Of a DNA stretch of 64,000 nucleotides, positions 49,099 to 59,091 are shown piece after piece (position 1 is the stretch's first letter; the number at the start of each line of letters is the position of its first letter). The notes under the pieces are model-generated. The model saw only the letters and a program-made list of their open reading frames with translations. It was not told where the DNA came from and did no database searches. The stretch comes from Anaerolineaceae bacterium (GTDB lineage: Bacteria; Chloroflexota; Anaerolineae; Aggregatilineales; Phototrophicaceae), in NCBI GenBank assembly GCA_020634115.1, contig JACKCH010000010.1, positions 806,001-870,000 on the forward strand. The letters run 5' to 3'. A program made the position numbers and the translations under genes.

Positions 49099-51333
49099 TT
49101 ATTCATCCCCGACATATTCAGACATATCCCAGATTGCCACCATACCCCACGAGGTCGTCGCCAACCGCCGTCCATCCGACGAAAGTGCTAAGCTGAAGGC
49201 CGTCCCGTAAAACTCATCTATCATATTCCCTGTACGGGTGTTGATGACCTCAATACAGCAGCTATACAAGGAACCCAGGGTGGCGATACTATCCTGAGTG
49301 TCTGCTGTATAAAAGAAATCATCCTGCACGGCCAATTGCGTTATTCCACCAGTATGCGCGTTAATGTAGTAGGGTATATTGGGCATATTATCATCGGGAT
49401 TGATTCCTGAAACGAGAAAGGCCGTTCGATTTGATGTGAGAAAGGATCGGAAGGTAAATGCGGTGTCATGTGTATCCAGTCGTAGAACTCTATCAGACAC
49501 AGCATAATGAATGGTTACCTCTTCATCAGTCACTACCAGAATTGGATACTCAATGTTCGTAACTGAAGCACTGCTCCCTGTAATGGCATCTACATAATGC
49601 AGTACTCCCTTCTCTTCAAAGGCGACCAAATTCTTCTCTGGCAGCCAGAATAACTTCAGACCTTGTGGAAATTGCAATGGAATGGGTTCTGTTGGCATCG
49701 TCTGCCGGGTGATTTCCGGCGTGTTATCGGCCAATGTCCAGAACGTCAATCCCGATTCGGTTGAATAGGTGACGAACTGATCCGGGTCAGTCGGATGCCA
49801 ACCTACACCGGACAACCCTCCTGCCAATGGCAATACAAAAATCGGGTCTTTCTTTATCGAATCCGGTTGGCCGGGATTGAGATACGGTACGGCGCGATCC
49901 GGCACAAAGCCTGCATCACCACCAGAAGGCAGTTCACGCCGCACGGTATTTGCAAGGTCAAAAACAACGGCAGCACCAGGGCCAACACCACCACCCGCAA
50001 AGGAAATATTATAATTTGCCATCGCCCAATGTTGGCCGGGATGCCACACATAGTTCCAGGGGAATTGGGAGGCCTGGGTACTATGACTGTGAGGCATGGT
50101 CTGGGCAACAAGATTGCCATCAAGGCTAATGATGGTTGGCGGATCGCTGATTAATCCCAGCAGCGTTCCATCAGGTGAAAGGGAAAAGTTGTAGGTCTGG
50201 GCATTCACAGGCAGTGCCAGCGTGGTTTCGTGATTGGTGGTCGGATCGTATAGGTAGGGGTTTCCCAGACGGGAATAGTTAATCAGCAGTAGTTCAATCG
50301 GTGTCCACTGGTAATGGTATACATCTGACCCGATTTGGCGCACTTCCTTCGTCCTGACATCCAATAAATAAACGGTATCGTCCGTATCTGTCAGTATTGC
50401 GAAGTTGCCGCCGGGTGACCACAATTCGGCGCAGGTATAGGTGTACGAACATTCAGGCGATGATGATGCTTGGATGCGTATTGTTGGTGTCACGGGTGTG
50501 ATCTCGCCCGACTTCCAATCCACTAATCTCAACCACGCTGCACAGGAGTCATCGGCACAGGAACGGGCGTAGATTAAAGCGTAGTCGAGTGTTGGACTCC
50601 ATCGAACCGTGTATGGATTTGGTGGTCTTTCATCTTGATCTTCCAATTCAATCCACTGACCACTGTCCATATCCTGAATGATGATGCCATCCTGGTAGTC
50701 GGCTACCAGGGAACGATACAACAACCGACCCTGATAAAAATCGAACGGCCAACCGTGTCTTTGGCTAAATACATTCACTCGCAGTTCAGTCCGGCCATCC
50801 ATATAAAGAGTAACTAAGTGATCGTACCAAAAGACGTAAGCCCGTTCGCCGTTTGCTGCCCAGTACAACCTAAATTGATAGGGTGGATCAGTGGCCCAAT
50901 AGGTCACGGTTGAGTCGGCTAAGATCGTCTGATTTTCCACATCATAAATCTGCGTTCGGATATTTCCCTTATGCCAATCTGCTTCGACAATCAACAACAT
51001 ATCTTGATTGGGTGCCCACTGTATGTTTCTCGCCCAGAGGTGTTCGGTATCCTGAGAGTAATCAACTCTTCGGTTGCCATCCGTACTCAGGATTGTGTTA
51101 CCTGCAATCATCCATTTACCGCTGGGTGACCAATTCGGTGAACTCTGTACATCGCTGATAAGGCGGCTGTCTGAGCCATTAGCGCGTTCAATAACAAGAC
51201 CACCGTGCAATTGGTCAAAATAGTAGATATACGGGGGCAGTTCACCCTGAGGTTGTGCACTGGCGACTTGTATAAATAGGGCAATAACTATCCCAATTAT
51301 GAACAGTAACCTCATCAGTACCGTTTTTCGCAT
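49099..51333 (-). CDS. Exported beta-propeller-like protein
   Basis: 744 residues from ATG 51333. The signal peptide runs to VASAQ (LLFIIGIVIALFIQVASAQ). Repeated propeller-type blades follow (VQSSPNWSPSGKWMIAGN, WSPTLDYALIYAR, LWSPGGNFAILTDTDDTVYLLD, GVGWHPTDPDQFVTYS, ALSSDGRRLATTSWGMVAIWD). It is AT-richer than the flanking genes and resembles 20857-22557 in style. Function unknown; extracellular or periplasmic. Confidence 0.8.
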   Translation of the reverse strand: MRKTVLMRLLFIIGIVIALFIQVASAQPQGELPPYIYYFDQLHGGLVIERANGSDSRLISDVQSSPNWSPSGKWMIAGNTILSTDGNRRVDYSQDTEHLWARNIQWAPNQDMLLIVEADWHKGNIRTQIYDVENQTILADSTVTYWATDPPYQFRLYWAANGERAYVFWYDHLVTLYMDGRTELRVNVFSQRHGWPFDFYQGRLLYRSLVADYQDGIIIQDMDSGQWIELEDQDERPPNPYTVRWSPTLDYALIYARSCADDSCAAWLRLVDWKSGEITPVTPTIRIQASSSPECSYTYTCAELWSPGGNFAILTDTDDTVYLLDVRTKEVRQIGSDVYHYQWTPIELLLINYSRLGNPYLYDPTTNHETTLALPVNAQTYNFSLSPDGTLLGLISDPPTIISLDGNLVAQTMPHSHSTQASQFPWNYVWHPGQHWAMANYNISFAGGGVGPGAAVVFDLANTVRRELPSGGDAGFVPDRAVPYLNPGQPDSIKKDPIFVLPLAGGLSGVGWHPTDPDQFVTYSTESGLTFWTLADNTPEITRQTMPTEPIPLQFPQGLKLFWLPEKNLVAFEEKGVLHYVDAITGSSASVTNIEYPILVVTDEEVTIHYAVSDRVLRLDTHDTAFTFRSFLTSNRTAFLVSGINPDDNMPNIPYYINAHTGGITQLAVQDDFFYTADTQDSIATLGSLYSCCIEVINTRTGNMIDEFYGTAFSLALSSDGRRLATTSWGMVAIWDMSEYVGDE

Positions 51334-51423
51334 CAGTAATCTCAAAACAAATCACTTTGTCGCTATTGTACTGTATTGTGTGGCTTTGATACTGGGCGTT
51401 TGCTCAACGATGTCAAGAGAATC

Positions 51424-51449
51424 CAAAACGCCTAGCATATTGCTAGGCG
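51424..51449 (-). terminator. Terminator of tRNA-Arg
   Basis: On the minus strand CGCCTAGCA-ATA-TGCTAGGCG (51449-51429) is followed by TTTTGG. It is a perfect 9-bp stem with a 3-nt loop, placed 17 nt after the tRNA 3' end. Confidence 0.85.
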
Positions 51450-51465
51450 CTGGTGTGTATCGTTG

Positions 51466-51538
51466 CGTGCCTGGAGGGATTCGAACCCCCGACCCTTTGC
51501 TCCGTAGGCAAATGCTCTATCCGCTGAGCCACAGGCAC
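51466..51538 (-). tRNA. tRNA-Arg (anticodon ACG)
   Basis: A 73-nt cloverleaf on the minus strand. Acceptor GTGCCTG pairs with CAGGCAC; D-stem GCTC/GAGC; anticodon stem TTTGC/GCAAA with loop CTACGGA, so the anticodon is ACG; T-stem GGGGG/CCCTC with loop TTCGAAT. The discriminator base is G and no CCA is encoded. In bacteria A34 of this tRNA is normally edited to inosine. Confidence 0.95.
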
Positions 51539-51600
51539 ATTGCTTGATGCCTGTATGGTAGCACAGGGCGGGGGACTGGTCAAGAGAGTTTTTCAACGGG

Positions 51601-52401
51601 TCAGGGCGCGGCGGTGGCCTCTGCCGTCGCTTCCATCATTGCTTCTGCGGTGGCCTCCACTGTTGCCTCTGCGGTTATTTCCGCTGCCGGTGTGGGCGTG
51701 ATCTGGGCTTCGGCGGTGGCCGTCAGGCTGTCTATGAACAGGCCGATTTCCACGGTTGCCGTCGCCGTCTGGTCAACCTCGCTCACCGGGTTGGGCGTGC
51801 GCGTCGGCGTCACGGTGGGCGTCGGCGAAGCCACATAGGGCGGCTGGGCGACCAGACTGGTCAACCCGCTCACCAGGTCGCGCGGCAGGACATATACCGT
51901 CCCCGGATCAGCATTCACCAGGACGAAGAACCGCTGCGTGATGGTGCTTTGCAGGCCGATTTGCAGGGTATAGGTGGCCCCGTCGGCGTCAGTCAGCACC
52001 AGTGTGTAAGCTGGATTATCCAGCCCATAATCCGCCAGACTGCCATCCACCGAAAACTGCTGGAAGGCTTCCAGACTCGCCATCACGCTCATCGAACCGA
52101 CGGCCTTTAGCTGATCGGTATCCAGTTCCTGCGGAAATGAAGCCTCCGCAATCGTCCAGATGCCATCCTCCCCTTTGGTCAGAATCGTGTGTTCGCCCGT
52201 TTCGTTGTTTGTCACTTCAAAGCGGTTGATGGTGTTCTGGTTTTCGGTATCGGCGATAGCCGGGAACAACGCGCCCGCGCCCGCGCCGGTTGGGGTGGGT
52301 GTTACCGCTGTTTCCGGTGGCTGGCTCCCCAGCAACCCCACCACCACGATAATCACCAGGCTGACCAGCAGCAAAATAAGCGTTCCCCGATTCAAGCGCA
52401 T
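51601..52401 (-). CDS. DUF4340 protein of the Gld-type export operon
   Basis: 266 residues. One N-terminal membrane helix (TLILLLVSLVIIVVVGLL, residues 7-24), then a DUF4340-like repeat region (INRFEVTNNETGEHTILTKG; SLADYGLDNPAYTLVLTDAD). The last 35 residues are an Ala/Thr/Glu low-complexity tail (EATVEATAEAMMEATAEATA), encoded by near-tandem repeats. Last gene of the operon, 14 nt after the GldG-like gene. Confidence 0.88.
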   Translation of the reverse strand: MRLNRGTLILLLVSLVIIVVVGLLGSQPPETAVTPTPTGAGAGALFPAIADTENQNTINRFEVTNNETGEHTILTKGEDGIWTIAEASFPQELDTDQLKAVGSMSVMASLEAFQQFSVDGSLADYGLDNPAYTLVLTDADGATYTLQIGLQSTITQRFFVLVNADPGTVYVLPRDLVSGLTSLVAQPPYVASPTPTVTPTRTPNPVSEVDQTATATVEIGLFIDSLTATAEAQITPTPAAEITAEATVEATAEAMMEATAEATAAP

Positions 52402-52415
52402 TACGTTTGTCTCCT

Positions 52416-54116
52416 TTAAAAGCTGCGTTCGCGGTTATTCCACCACACCAGGATGCCTAACCCCAGCACGCCAAACGGCAGCAGAATAATCACGATAAAG
52501 TTAATCATCCAACTGGTCTGCTGGTCAACGAAAATCGGCGTGTCTTCCGGGCGGGTCTGGGTCGTCACCTGGGGCACCTGAGTGATAAATTGGTCAAAAT
52601 TCGTCGCCCACGCCAGACTCCGCAGTGCGATGTCCGCATTAAACACGTTCAGCGCCCGCAGGTCTTCGTACTGGTTGGTGGCCGCAAACATGCTGCTGAA
52701 CACCACAATCCGCGACCCGGTGGCGGTGTTTTCCGCCGCCGCCAATACCACGAAAGGCCCGGTGGCGTCCGCTTCGGTCTGCTGGAAATCACCATTCGCC
52801 AGTGCAACCATATCGGTTTTGTCGTAAGAACCGGCGCTGGTACGCGCTAGTTCGGTCACGGTGACGTTGTCCGGCAGGGTCGGCGCGATGTCAATCGTAT
52901 GCGGCACTTCAAACACCATGCGCGGTTGGTCAACGCCTGCCAGAATGCCGGTGATAAAGTGGTTCTGGTTGAAGTCCTGGGCAACCGGCTCTAACCCACT
53001 GGAGAACGCCTGAGTCGTATCGAGGATCACGTCGTTATTGATAAGCAGCCCGTAGTGAGTCCACAGGTATTCGCTCAGATTATCCGCCGTCGCCAGGTTC
53101 AGCGAGCCATCGGCATTACTGGGTGAAGCGAACAGTACCATATCCCCGCCAGCATCCAAGTAGTCCGTTATCGTTTTTAACTGGTTATCCGGCAGCGGTG
53201 CGCTGCCACCCACGACCACCAACACCACGCCATCGGCTGCCGGGTCGTTCAGATTGACGGCGCTATCCGGGCCGGTCAAATCGAAGAAACTCACTTCCTG
53301 GGAAGTCCAGTTCAGCCGTTGGGTGAGGTTGTCGTTGAGGGTGGAAAGGCCACCTGCGCCCGTATCGGTCAGCCCCAGGCCATCCTGCACCACTAGGAAG
53401 TAGGCGCGGAAGTCACCCGAAGCAGCTACCCGGATAATCGCGTTGGTCAATTCTTCCTGGCTAACGAAATCCACCCGTTCGGCGTTTTCGGTATCCGGCT
53501 CGCCAGCAGCGTCCAATGGCACTACCGCAAGCTGTCCAGCGCGTTGAATATCATAGGCTTGCGCTTCAATCAGGTTTTTATCCGGGTCTACGAATTCGTA
53601 GCTGATCTTACCCTGGCTGGCGGCGACATAATCATCGAACAGGACGGAGTCCTGGTCGCGCTGCCCGGCCTGCGCCGTACCGTAAAACGCCAGGATACGT
53701 ATATCCGGTGCATTCGGGTCAATCGCCAGCCCTTCAATCACTGCCCGGTTCTGGTCATTGAGCGAGAAGAAGTCCAGTTGCGTCAGGTCAAGTCGCCAGC
53801 TTTGCTGTTTGACGATGGCGTAGATGGCGACCAACGCGCCGATAAACACCACCGTCACCACCACCGTCGTGCCGCCGTACTTGGCGGTGCGCCCGGTCAG
53901 AATCGCTTTCGCTTGTGCCGGGTCCAGCAGTACCCAGGCCAGCAGCGCCAGCCCCGCCAGCCCTAACCCACCCCAGCCGACAACACCGAATTCCGGTTGC
54001 GTGAGTTTGACGACCAGCGCCACGATTAGCCCCAGCCCCGCCAGAATCAACATAAACGAGGAAGGAATAAAAACTTCCGGCTCTGAATTGGTTGAATTGG
54101 GAGTCTGCTGGGTCAT
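52416..54116 (-). CDS. GldG-like ABC transporter auxiliary protein
   Basis: 566 residues from ATG 54116, which overlaps the permease stop as ATGA (translational coupling); GTG 54125 is an alternative. Membrane helices: residues about 20-75 (MLILAGLGLIVALVV; LGLAGLALLAWVLL), 85-105 and the C-terminus (MINFIVIILLPFGVLGLGILVWW). The extracytoplasmic part has DIRILAFYGTAQ and EFVDPDKNLIEAQAY, typical of GldG/IFT52-like domains. Family members work with the ATPase and permease upstream, in gliding or unknown export. Confidence 0.9.
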   Translation of the reverse strand: MTQQTPNSTNSEPEVFIPSSFMLILAGLGLIVALVVKLTQPEFGVVGWGGLGLAGLALLAWVLLDPAQAKAILTGRTAKYGGTTVVVTVVFIGALVAIYAIVKQQSWRLDLTQLDFFSLNDQNRAVIEGLAIDPNAPDIRILAFYGTAQAGQRDQDSVLFDDYVAASQGKISYEFVDPDKNLIEAQAYDIQRAGQLAVVPLDAAGEPDTENAERVDFVSQEELTNAIIRVAASGDFRAYFLVVQDGLGLTDTGAGGLSTLNDNLTQRLNWTSQEVSFFDLTGPDSAVNLNDPAADGVVLVVVGGSAPLPDNQLKTITDYLDAGGDMVLFASPSNADGSLNLATADNLSEYLWTHYGLLINNDVILDTTQAFSSGLEPVAQDFNQNHFITGILAGVDQPRMVFEVPHTIDIAPTLPDNVTVTELARTSAGSYDKTDMVALANGDFQQTEADATGPFVVLAAAENTATGSRIVVFSSMFAATNQYEDLRALNVFNADIALRSLAWATNFDQFITQVPQVTTQTRPEDTPIFVDQQTSWMINFIVIILLPFGVLGLGILVWWNNRERSF

Positions 54117-54868
54117 GAGCGCCACCGCCTGACTTCTACAATGCGCGTCGTGATAAACAACGCCGCGATAATTAAAAAGACGAAATACAGAACATCCTCG
54201 GCACGGATCACTCCGACAGCCATGGTAGCGTCGTAATGGGCGCTCAGGCCAATCTCACGCACGAAGTCCACCAACCAGGTTGCGTTCCCCTGGTCGGGCA
54301 GGCTACCAAGCCACCCTGCCGCCAGTTCCACCAGCACCAGCATGAGAATAGTGGCTGCACCTAGGAAGGCCGCTACAATCTGGTCTTCGGTTACAGCTGA
54401 CCAAATCATCGCTACAGCCAGCACCGCACCGCCATACAACCACGCGCCAAAGTACAGGCCGAAAATCCGCCCCAGGTCAGGGATACCGATGCGGGTAACG
54501 ATCCAGTGATACACCACCGTGAGGAGCAGGATTACGGTGTAATAGGCCCACACCGCCAGGAATTTCCCGATGATGAACTGTGACTCGCGGATGGGCAGCG
54601 TCATCAGGGTTTCCAGCGTGCCTTCGCGAGTTTCTTCAGCTAGCAGTCGCATGGTAAGTAGGGGCGCGACCAGGAACATGAGGAAGGTTAGCATATTCGG
54701 GATGTTATTGACAAAGTTCGCGGGGTACTGCGCCTGGTTGAACTGGCTCACCCGGTTACTAAACCAGAATCCGAAAAATAACAACAACGCGAAGGCGATG
54801 GCATAAGCCACCGGAGACCGGAAATACAGCCCCAATTCGCGCTTGAATACGGCAAAGATTTTACGCAT
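54113..54868 (-). CDS. GldF-like ABC transporter permease
   Basis: A 251-residue ABC-2 permease with six helices. ATG 54868 overlaps the ATPase stop by 8 nt. Blocks FKRELGLYFRSPVAYAIAFAL, RLLAEETREGTLETLMTLPI and FIIGKFLAVWAYYTVILL are typical of GldF. It is coupled to GldG by an ATGA overlap. Confidence 0.92.
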   Translation of the reverse strand: MRKIFAVFKRELGLYFRSPVAYAIAFALLLFFGFWFSNRVSQFNQAQYPANFVNNIPNMLTFLMFLVAPLLTMRLLAEETREGTLETLMTLPIRESQFIIGKFLAVWAYYTVILLLTVVYHWIVTRIGIPDLGRIFGLYFGAWLYGGAVLAVAMIWSAVTEDQIVAAFLGAATILMLVLVELAAGWLGSLPDQGNATWLVDFVREIGLSAHYDATMAVGVIRAEDVLYFVFLIIAALFITTRIVEVRRWRS

Positions 54869-55853
54869 CGAGCGCCTCCGCTTCATTTGAAAACTCATCC
54901 GAGGGATCATCATCTGCGCTATCGCCGGCTTCGATAGGTTGGTCGGCGCGGGTCAATTCCAGGAAAATTTCTTCCAGGTTGACCGCTGCCGGACGTAGTT
55001 CCATCAGGTTCCAGCCTTGTTCGACCACTGCGCGAGCAATCGCCGGGCGCGGGTCTAGCGCCGCCGAGTTGGGCGTGACAATGATGCTGTCACCCGTCGC
55101 TTCCGCCGCGCCGACTTCTGGCAGGTTGCTAATGGCAGCCAGCACCGTGTCTATTGGTGTATCCACGCGCACCAGAATGCGCCCGCCGCGTTCCAGGTGG
55201 GTACGCAGTTCCAGCGGTGCGCCCTGGGCGACGATGTTCCCCTGGTGGATAATCACCACCTTGTCGCAGACCTGTTCAGCTTCGGAAAGGATATGGGTGC
55301 TGAACAGGACGGTGTGATCGTGTCCCAGGTCGCGCACGAGTTCACGTAGTTCCATCACCTGAAGCGGGTCAAGACCGATGGTTGGCTCATCCAGAATCAG
55401 CACTTCCGGGTCATGGATGAGGGCCTGCGCCAGTCCCACGCGCTGCCGCATCCCTTTGGAGAGCGCCCGGATATGGCTGTTCGCCCGGTGGGTCAGGCCG
55501 ACCCGTTCCAGCACATCCATCGCTCTATCCCGCCGCTGTTTAACCCCCCGAATCTCCGCGATGTACATCAGGTAGCCGAGGGTCGTCATATCTCGGTACA
55601 GCGGGACACTCTCCGGTAGATAGCCGACATGCTGGCGCACCTGCATACTCTGATCGAATACGTGATAGCCCGCGACTTTTGCCTGGCCGCTCGTCGGGGG
55701 CAAGAATCCGGTCAACATCCGCATGGTTGTGGTTTTCCCTGCGCCGTTCGGCCCCAGGAACCCCGTCACCTGGCCGGGGTTGGCGGTAAACGAAATGCCC
55801 TTCACCGCTTCTACCGCGCCATATTGCTTCGTTAAATCCTGGACTTCGATCAT
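54861..55853 (-). CDS. GldA-like ABC transporter ATPase
   Basis: 330 residues. Walker A GPNGAGKTTTMRM (about residue 35-47), signature LSKGMRQRVGLAQALIHDP, Walker B VLILDEPTIGLD, H-loop LFSTHILSEAEQV. The C-terminal domain is longer than in simple exporters and ends in an acidic tail (DSADDDPSDEFSNEAE). First gene of the GldA-F-G-DUF4340 operon. Confidence 0.95.
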   Translation of the reverse strand: MIEVQDLTKQYGAVEAVKGISFTANPGQVTGFLGPNGAGKTTTMRMLTGFLPPTSGQAKVAGYHVFDQSMQVRQHVGYLPESVPLYRDMTTLGYLMYIAEIRGVKQRRDRAMDVLERVGLTHRANSHIRALSKGMRQRVGLAQALIHDPEVLILDEPTIGLDPLQVMELRELVRDLGHDHTVLFSTHILSEAEQVCDKVVIIHQGNIVAQGAPLELRTHLERGGRILVRVDTPIDTVLAAISNLPEVGAAEATGDSIIVTPNSAALDPRPAIARAVVEQGWNLMELRPAAVNLEEIFLELTRADQPIEAGDSADDDPSDEFSNEAEALDA

Positions 55854-56270
55854 TCACGTTCTCCTCTCCACACATGAGCGCGATGAGACTAACACCGTCG
55901 CGTTAGAAAATCATCAGAAAACGGTGAGGCCGCGCTTAACCGGGAGCATTATACTCTTTGGGCGGGGGCAATATAATCCGTAGTTCTTACTCAGCATTCA
56001 TATGAGGGGTTCAATTGGGCATACTACGCTTCGTGTGAAATAAGGCCATGATAAATGCACAGGACTCCCAAAAGGAACGCTTGTTTTCAGTGGTCAGTTT
56101 TCGGATTAAACGCGGCACTTTTCGAGAATGAAATAAAGCGTGGAAGTCATGGATCGTGAGCTCTGCTCTGTCCTTTTCTGACCACTGATGACTGAAAACT
56201 GACGACTCGCCCCTCTTTAACGAGGTGACTTTATCCCGCCCCCTATCATTTGAAGTGTATACAGGGAAAT
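55854..56270. other. Intergenic region with inverted heptamer repeats
   Basis: About 417 nt between the GH2 gene end and the GldA-like start. Blocks at 56083-56104 (GTTTTCAGTGGTCAGTTTTC) and 56178-56209 (CTGACCACTGATGACTGAAA, then more) are in opposite orientation and could pair. No gene was recognised. Confidence 0.55.
56083..56209. repeat. Inverted pair of heptamer repeat blocks
   Basis: The left block reads GTTTTCAGTGGTCAGTTTTC; the right block (56178-56209) contains CTGACCACTGATGACTGAAA and ACTGACGACTCG. They are separated by about 73 nt, the same arrangement as 27868-28047. Confidence 0.65.
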
Positions 56271-58571
56271 TTACAACAGCCAATCGGCAATGGTGGCGAT
56301 GCCTGAAAGCATCCAATCCGGGAAACGCTGACGCAGCGCCCATTCCGCTACCTTATGGCGCAGTTCAAGGGGGATCAACCGGAAAACGGGGTTGACATTG
56401 TGATCGGCCAAGCTGGGCGCATCCGGGCGGTCAAACACCTTTGTTCCCAGGAATGGGTCGAATTTCCAGGGATACCCGCGTGGGCGGTGCGCCGGACGGA
56501 AGGGGTGGTCATAGCGGTTTTCGGCCAGGACTGCCCCGGTTACAGTATCTACCAGTGACAAACTCACCTGTTCGATCTGCCGGGACGCGGTCTGCCAGTT
56601 CACATCCACCAACCACTGCGACTGGTTAGCTATCAGCGAAACCGGGCGTGTGCCGTGTGCCAGGGGTTGCCCGCTTGCGTCCAGCACCGCCCAGGTGAGT
56701 TGCGCCGCCGGGTAAGCCTGGGGCGTATCGTTGAAAACCCACAGCGCCACCGGGCGACGGTGGTTGTACACCAGTGCGACATGCAGCGGGGGAGAGGCGT
56801 CGCGCAGGGCAGCGTAGCCACCTTTTGGTCGCCGGGCCGAGTCCAGCACACCACAGCCCACTTGCGGCACGAGGTCAGTCAGCCAGAAGTGAATATACCC
56901 ACCACAGCCGGATGCCCGCAGGCGGCGTAAATACTCTACTTGATAACCGACCAGTTCCGCCTGATACTGCCATAATTCCCCAATCTGGTTTTCCAGGTGT
57001 TCCAGACGCTCCCAGACTTCCGGGTACTGGCGCAGGGTATCAACGGCGGCGGGGGCTTCAAAACCGAACTCGGTGTTGAGCAGGAAGGTATGCCCATAAA
57101 TATCGGTATAGCGTGATGACCAGATCGCGCCGTAATAAGTGTGGATGTCGCCTGCCCGCTGCCAGTCGTCGGGAATCTGCCCGGAGCAGATAAAGACCGG
57201 TCGGGTCGGGTCATGCTGGCAGGCATCAGTGTAGAGCGCCGGGTCAGGGCGGACTTCAAGGTTGCGACGATGGCTATAGACCATCGTCGGCTCATTATGG
57301 CACGCCCACGAGATGACCGCCGGATGATTCCCCAAGAGATCAAGCATGTCGCGCTGCATGGTGATAGCGCGGGCTTCAAATTCGGGCGAGTCGTCCTGGG
57401 TCCAGTTGAGTTCAAAATCCTGGAAGACCAGCATTCCGACCCGGTTGCATTGGTCGTATAGTTCCGGCGGCGCGATATGCACATGCACCCGCAGCAGATT
57501 GAGATTCGCCTCTTTCGCCAGGGTCACATCCCGCCCCAACCGTTCGGCATCCCACTCGGAAAGATATAATCCCGGCATATACGACGAGCCGCGTATGAAT
57601 ACCGGGCGCTCGTTAATCACGTAGGTAAACCGCTTCGGGGAGCGTTCCAGGTGGACGGTGCGGATGCCAAAGGTTTCGTTATGTTCGGCGCTTTGCTGCT
57701 CGTGTCCATCAGTCAGTGTTGCCGTCAGGTGGTAGAGGTTCGGGTCGCCATGATCCCAGGGCCACCACAGCCGAGGATCGGGGATGTGGAGCGTGTCGTT
57801 GCGTGTGTGTGTTCCGGGCGGCAGTTCCAGCGGGGCGGTTATCGTTGCCCCCGTGCCATCGTGGTTTTCCGCCTCGGCGTGTAAATTGAGCGTCCCGCGC
57901 CAGGTATCGCCGGTGGCGTTGGTGATCGTCGCTCGCACATCCACCCGGCCATCCAGCGCCGTGCGGATACGGACGTGATCTATGCTGACGCCATCGTCCA
58001 GTAGCAGCCAGACCGGACGCCAGATACCCAATGGGTTGACATCAGGCGGGATGACGCCTTCACCATGTTCGTACAGTCCTTTTACCAGTCCACGAATCAC
58101 ATGGTTAATCGGGTATGAGCCACCGGGGTTGGGCGCATCCCAGGGGGACGACACACGCACCACGAGTTCGTTCGGGGCGTCTTTTCGTAAAGCAGCGGTG
58201 ATGTCGAGGGTAAACGGGTTAAAATGCCCTTCATGCTCACCGGCAAACTGCCCGTTGACCCACACCACCGCGAAATAGTCCACGCCCTCGAAGCGTAGCC
58301 GGGCGCGACGGAACGGTATATCCGGGACAGTGAAGGCCTTCCGGTAGACCCAGGCATGGCGGTTGATGTCACGGATGTGATCGCCCCAATAGGGCTGATC
58401 GGGGTAGAGTATCGGCTGCAAATGGGCGCATTCCGGCACAATGACCGGTGACTCGCCGGTTGAATTCGGCAGTCCGGCGGCGTCAAGCACGACTGGTTCG
58501 GCCTGCCATGTCCCCTCAAGGCGGCGGGCAATCCCGTGTCGTTGATAAGGTGCGGCGATTTGATCTGGCAT
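56271..58571 (-). CDS. Glycoside hydrolase family 2 (beta-mannosidase/galactosidase-like)
   Basis: 766 residues, no signal peptide. The N-terminal sugar-binding domain has WVYRKAFTVPDIPF, LRFEGVDYFAVVWVNGQFAGEHEGHFNPF and a GIWRPVWLLL end. An Ig-like domain follows, then the TIM barrel from about 320. The acid/base is E427 (ACHNEPTM) and the nucleophile E501 (LLNTEFGFEAP). It releases non-reducing-end beta-sugars; mannosidase versus galactosidase or glucuronidase cannot be settled. Probably cytoplasmic. Confidence 0.92.
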   Translation of the reverse strand: MPDQIAAPYQRHGIARRLEGTWQAEPVVLDAAGLPNSTGESPVIVPECAHLQPILYPDQPYWGDHIRDINRHAWVYRKAFTVPDIPFRRARLRFEGVDYFAVVWVNGQFAGEHEGHFNPFTLDITAALRKDAPNELVVRVSSPWDAPNPGGSYPINHVIRGLVKGLYEHGEGVIPPDVNPLGIWRPVWLLLDDGVSIDHVRIRTALDGRVDVRATITNATGDTWRGTLNLHAEAENHDGTGATITAPLELPPGTHTRNDTLHIPDPRLWWPWDHGDPNLYHLTATLTDGHEQQSAEHNETFGIRTVHLERSPKRFTYVINERPVFIRGSSYMPGLYLSEWDAERLGRDVTLAKEANLNLLRVHVHIAPPELYDQCNRVGMLVFQDFELNWTQDDSPEFEARAITMQRDMLDLLGNHPAVISWACHNEPTMVYSHRRNLEVRPDPALYTDACQHDPTRPVFICSGQIPDDWQRAGDIHTYYGAIWSSRYTDIYGHTFLLNTEFGFEAPAAVDTLRQYPEVWERLEHLENQIGELWQYQAELVGYQVEYLRRLRASGCGGYIHFWLTDLVPQVGCGVLDSARRPKGGYAALRDASPPLHVALVYNHRRPVALWVFNDTPQAYPAAQLTWAVLDASGQPLAHGTRPVSLIANQSQWLVDVNWQTASRQIEQVSLSLVDTVTGAVLAENRYDHPFRPAHRPRGYPWKFDPFLGTKVFDRPDAPSLADHNVNPVFRLIPLELRHKVAEWALRQRFPDWMLSGIATIADWLL

Positions 58572-58662
58572 GTCAAAATTCCCCAGTTCGTGCCGGGTAC
58601 TTCAATACCGGGCGCAATCGCCCACCAGTTTACCGCATCTTATAACTTTTTGACTATCGCCC

Positions 58663-59091
58663 TCATACCATGAGCGGCAGCGCAACAATGACCATTGCCT
58701 GCTGCCAGGCGGCAGCGCCTTCCGGGATGGTTTCGAGCAGGTCCAATAATTCCGGTAACACTTCCCTGATGACCTGTGGCGGGATATTCTGGTGGCGATC
58801 CAGCAAATCCACCATCTTATCAGGGAAAGCAATATACCCCAGAAGCCAACTCCCCAGGGTATACCCACTCATAATCGTGCGCTGAAGCTGGAATCTGTCC
58901 TTGATTTCAGGCAGATGCTCGTCGTATATAACGCGAACGGAGGCGAGCGTTTGCTCTAACTCTTTCTGGTCAATTTGCCTGACCAGTTCATGATACATCG
59001 CGCTCTGGTAGATTTCCTGTGGTGCGAGTGCAAGCAGGTTTTTCAGGTCTTGTGCGGGAACACCACTGTAAGATGACAACAGTTCAATCAT
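58663..59091 (-). CDS. Small helical protein of unknown function
   Basis: A 142-residue, mostly alpha-helical acidic protein (LLSSYSGVPAQDLKNLLALAPQEIYQ; LPELLDLLETIPEGAAAWQ). No known family recognised and no signal peptide or strong membrane helix, though GYTLGSWLLGYIAF is hydrophobic. AT-richer than its neighbours. Stands alone. Confidence 0.55.
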   Translation of the reverse strand: MIELLSSYSGVPAQDLKNLLALAPQEIYQSAMYHELVRQIDQKELEQTLASVRVIYDEHLPEIKDRFQLQRTIMSGYTLGSWLLGYIAFPDKMVDLLDRHQNIPPQVIREVLPELLDLLETIPEGAAAWQQAMVIVALPLMV

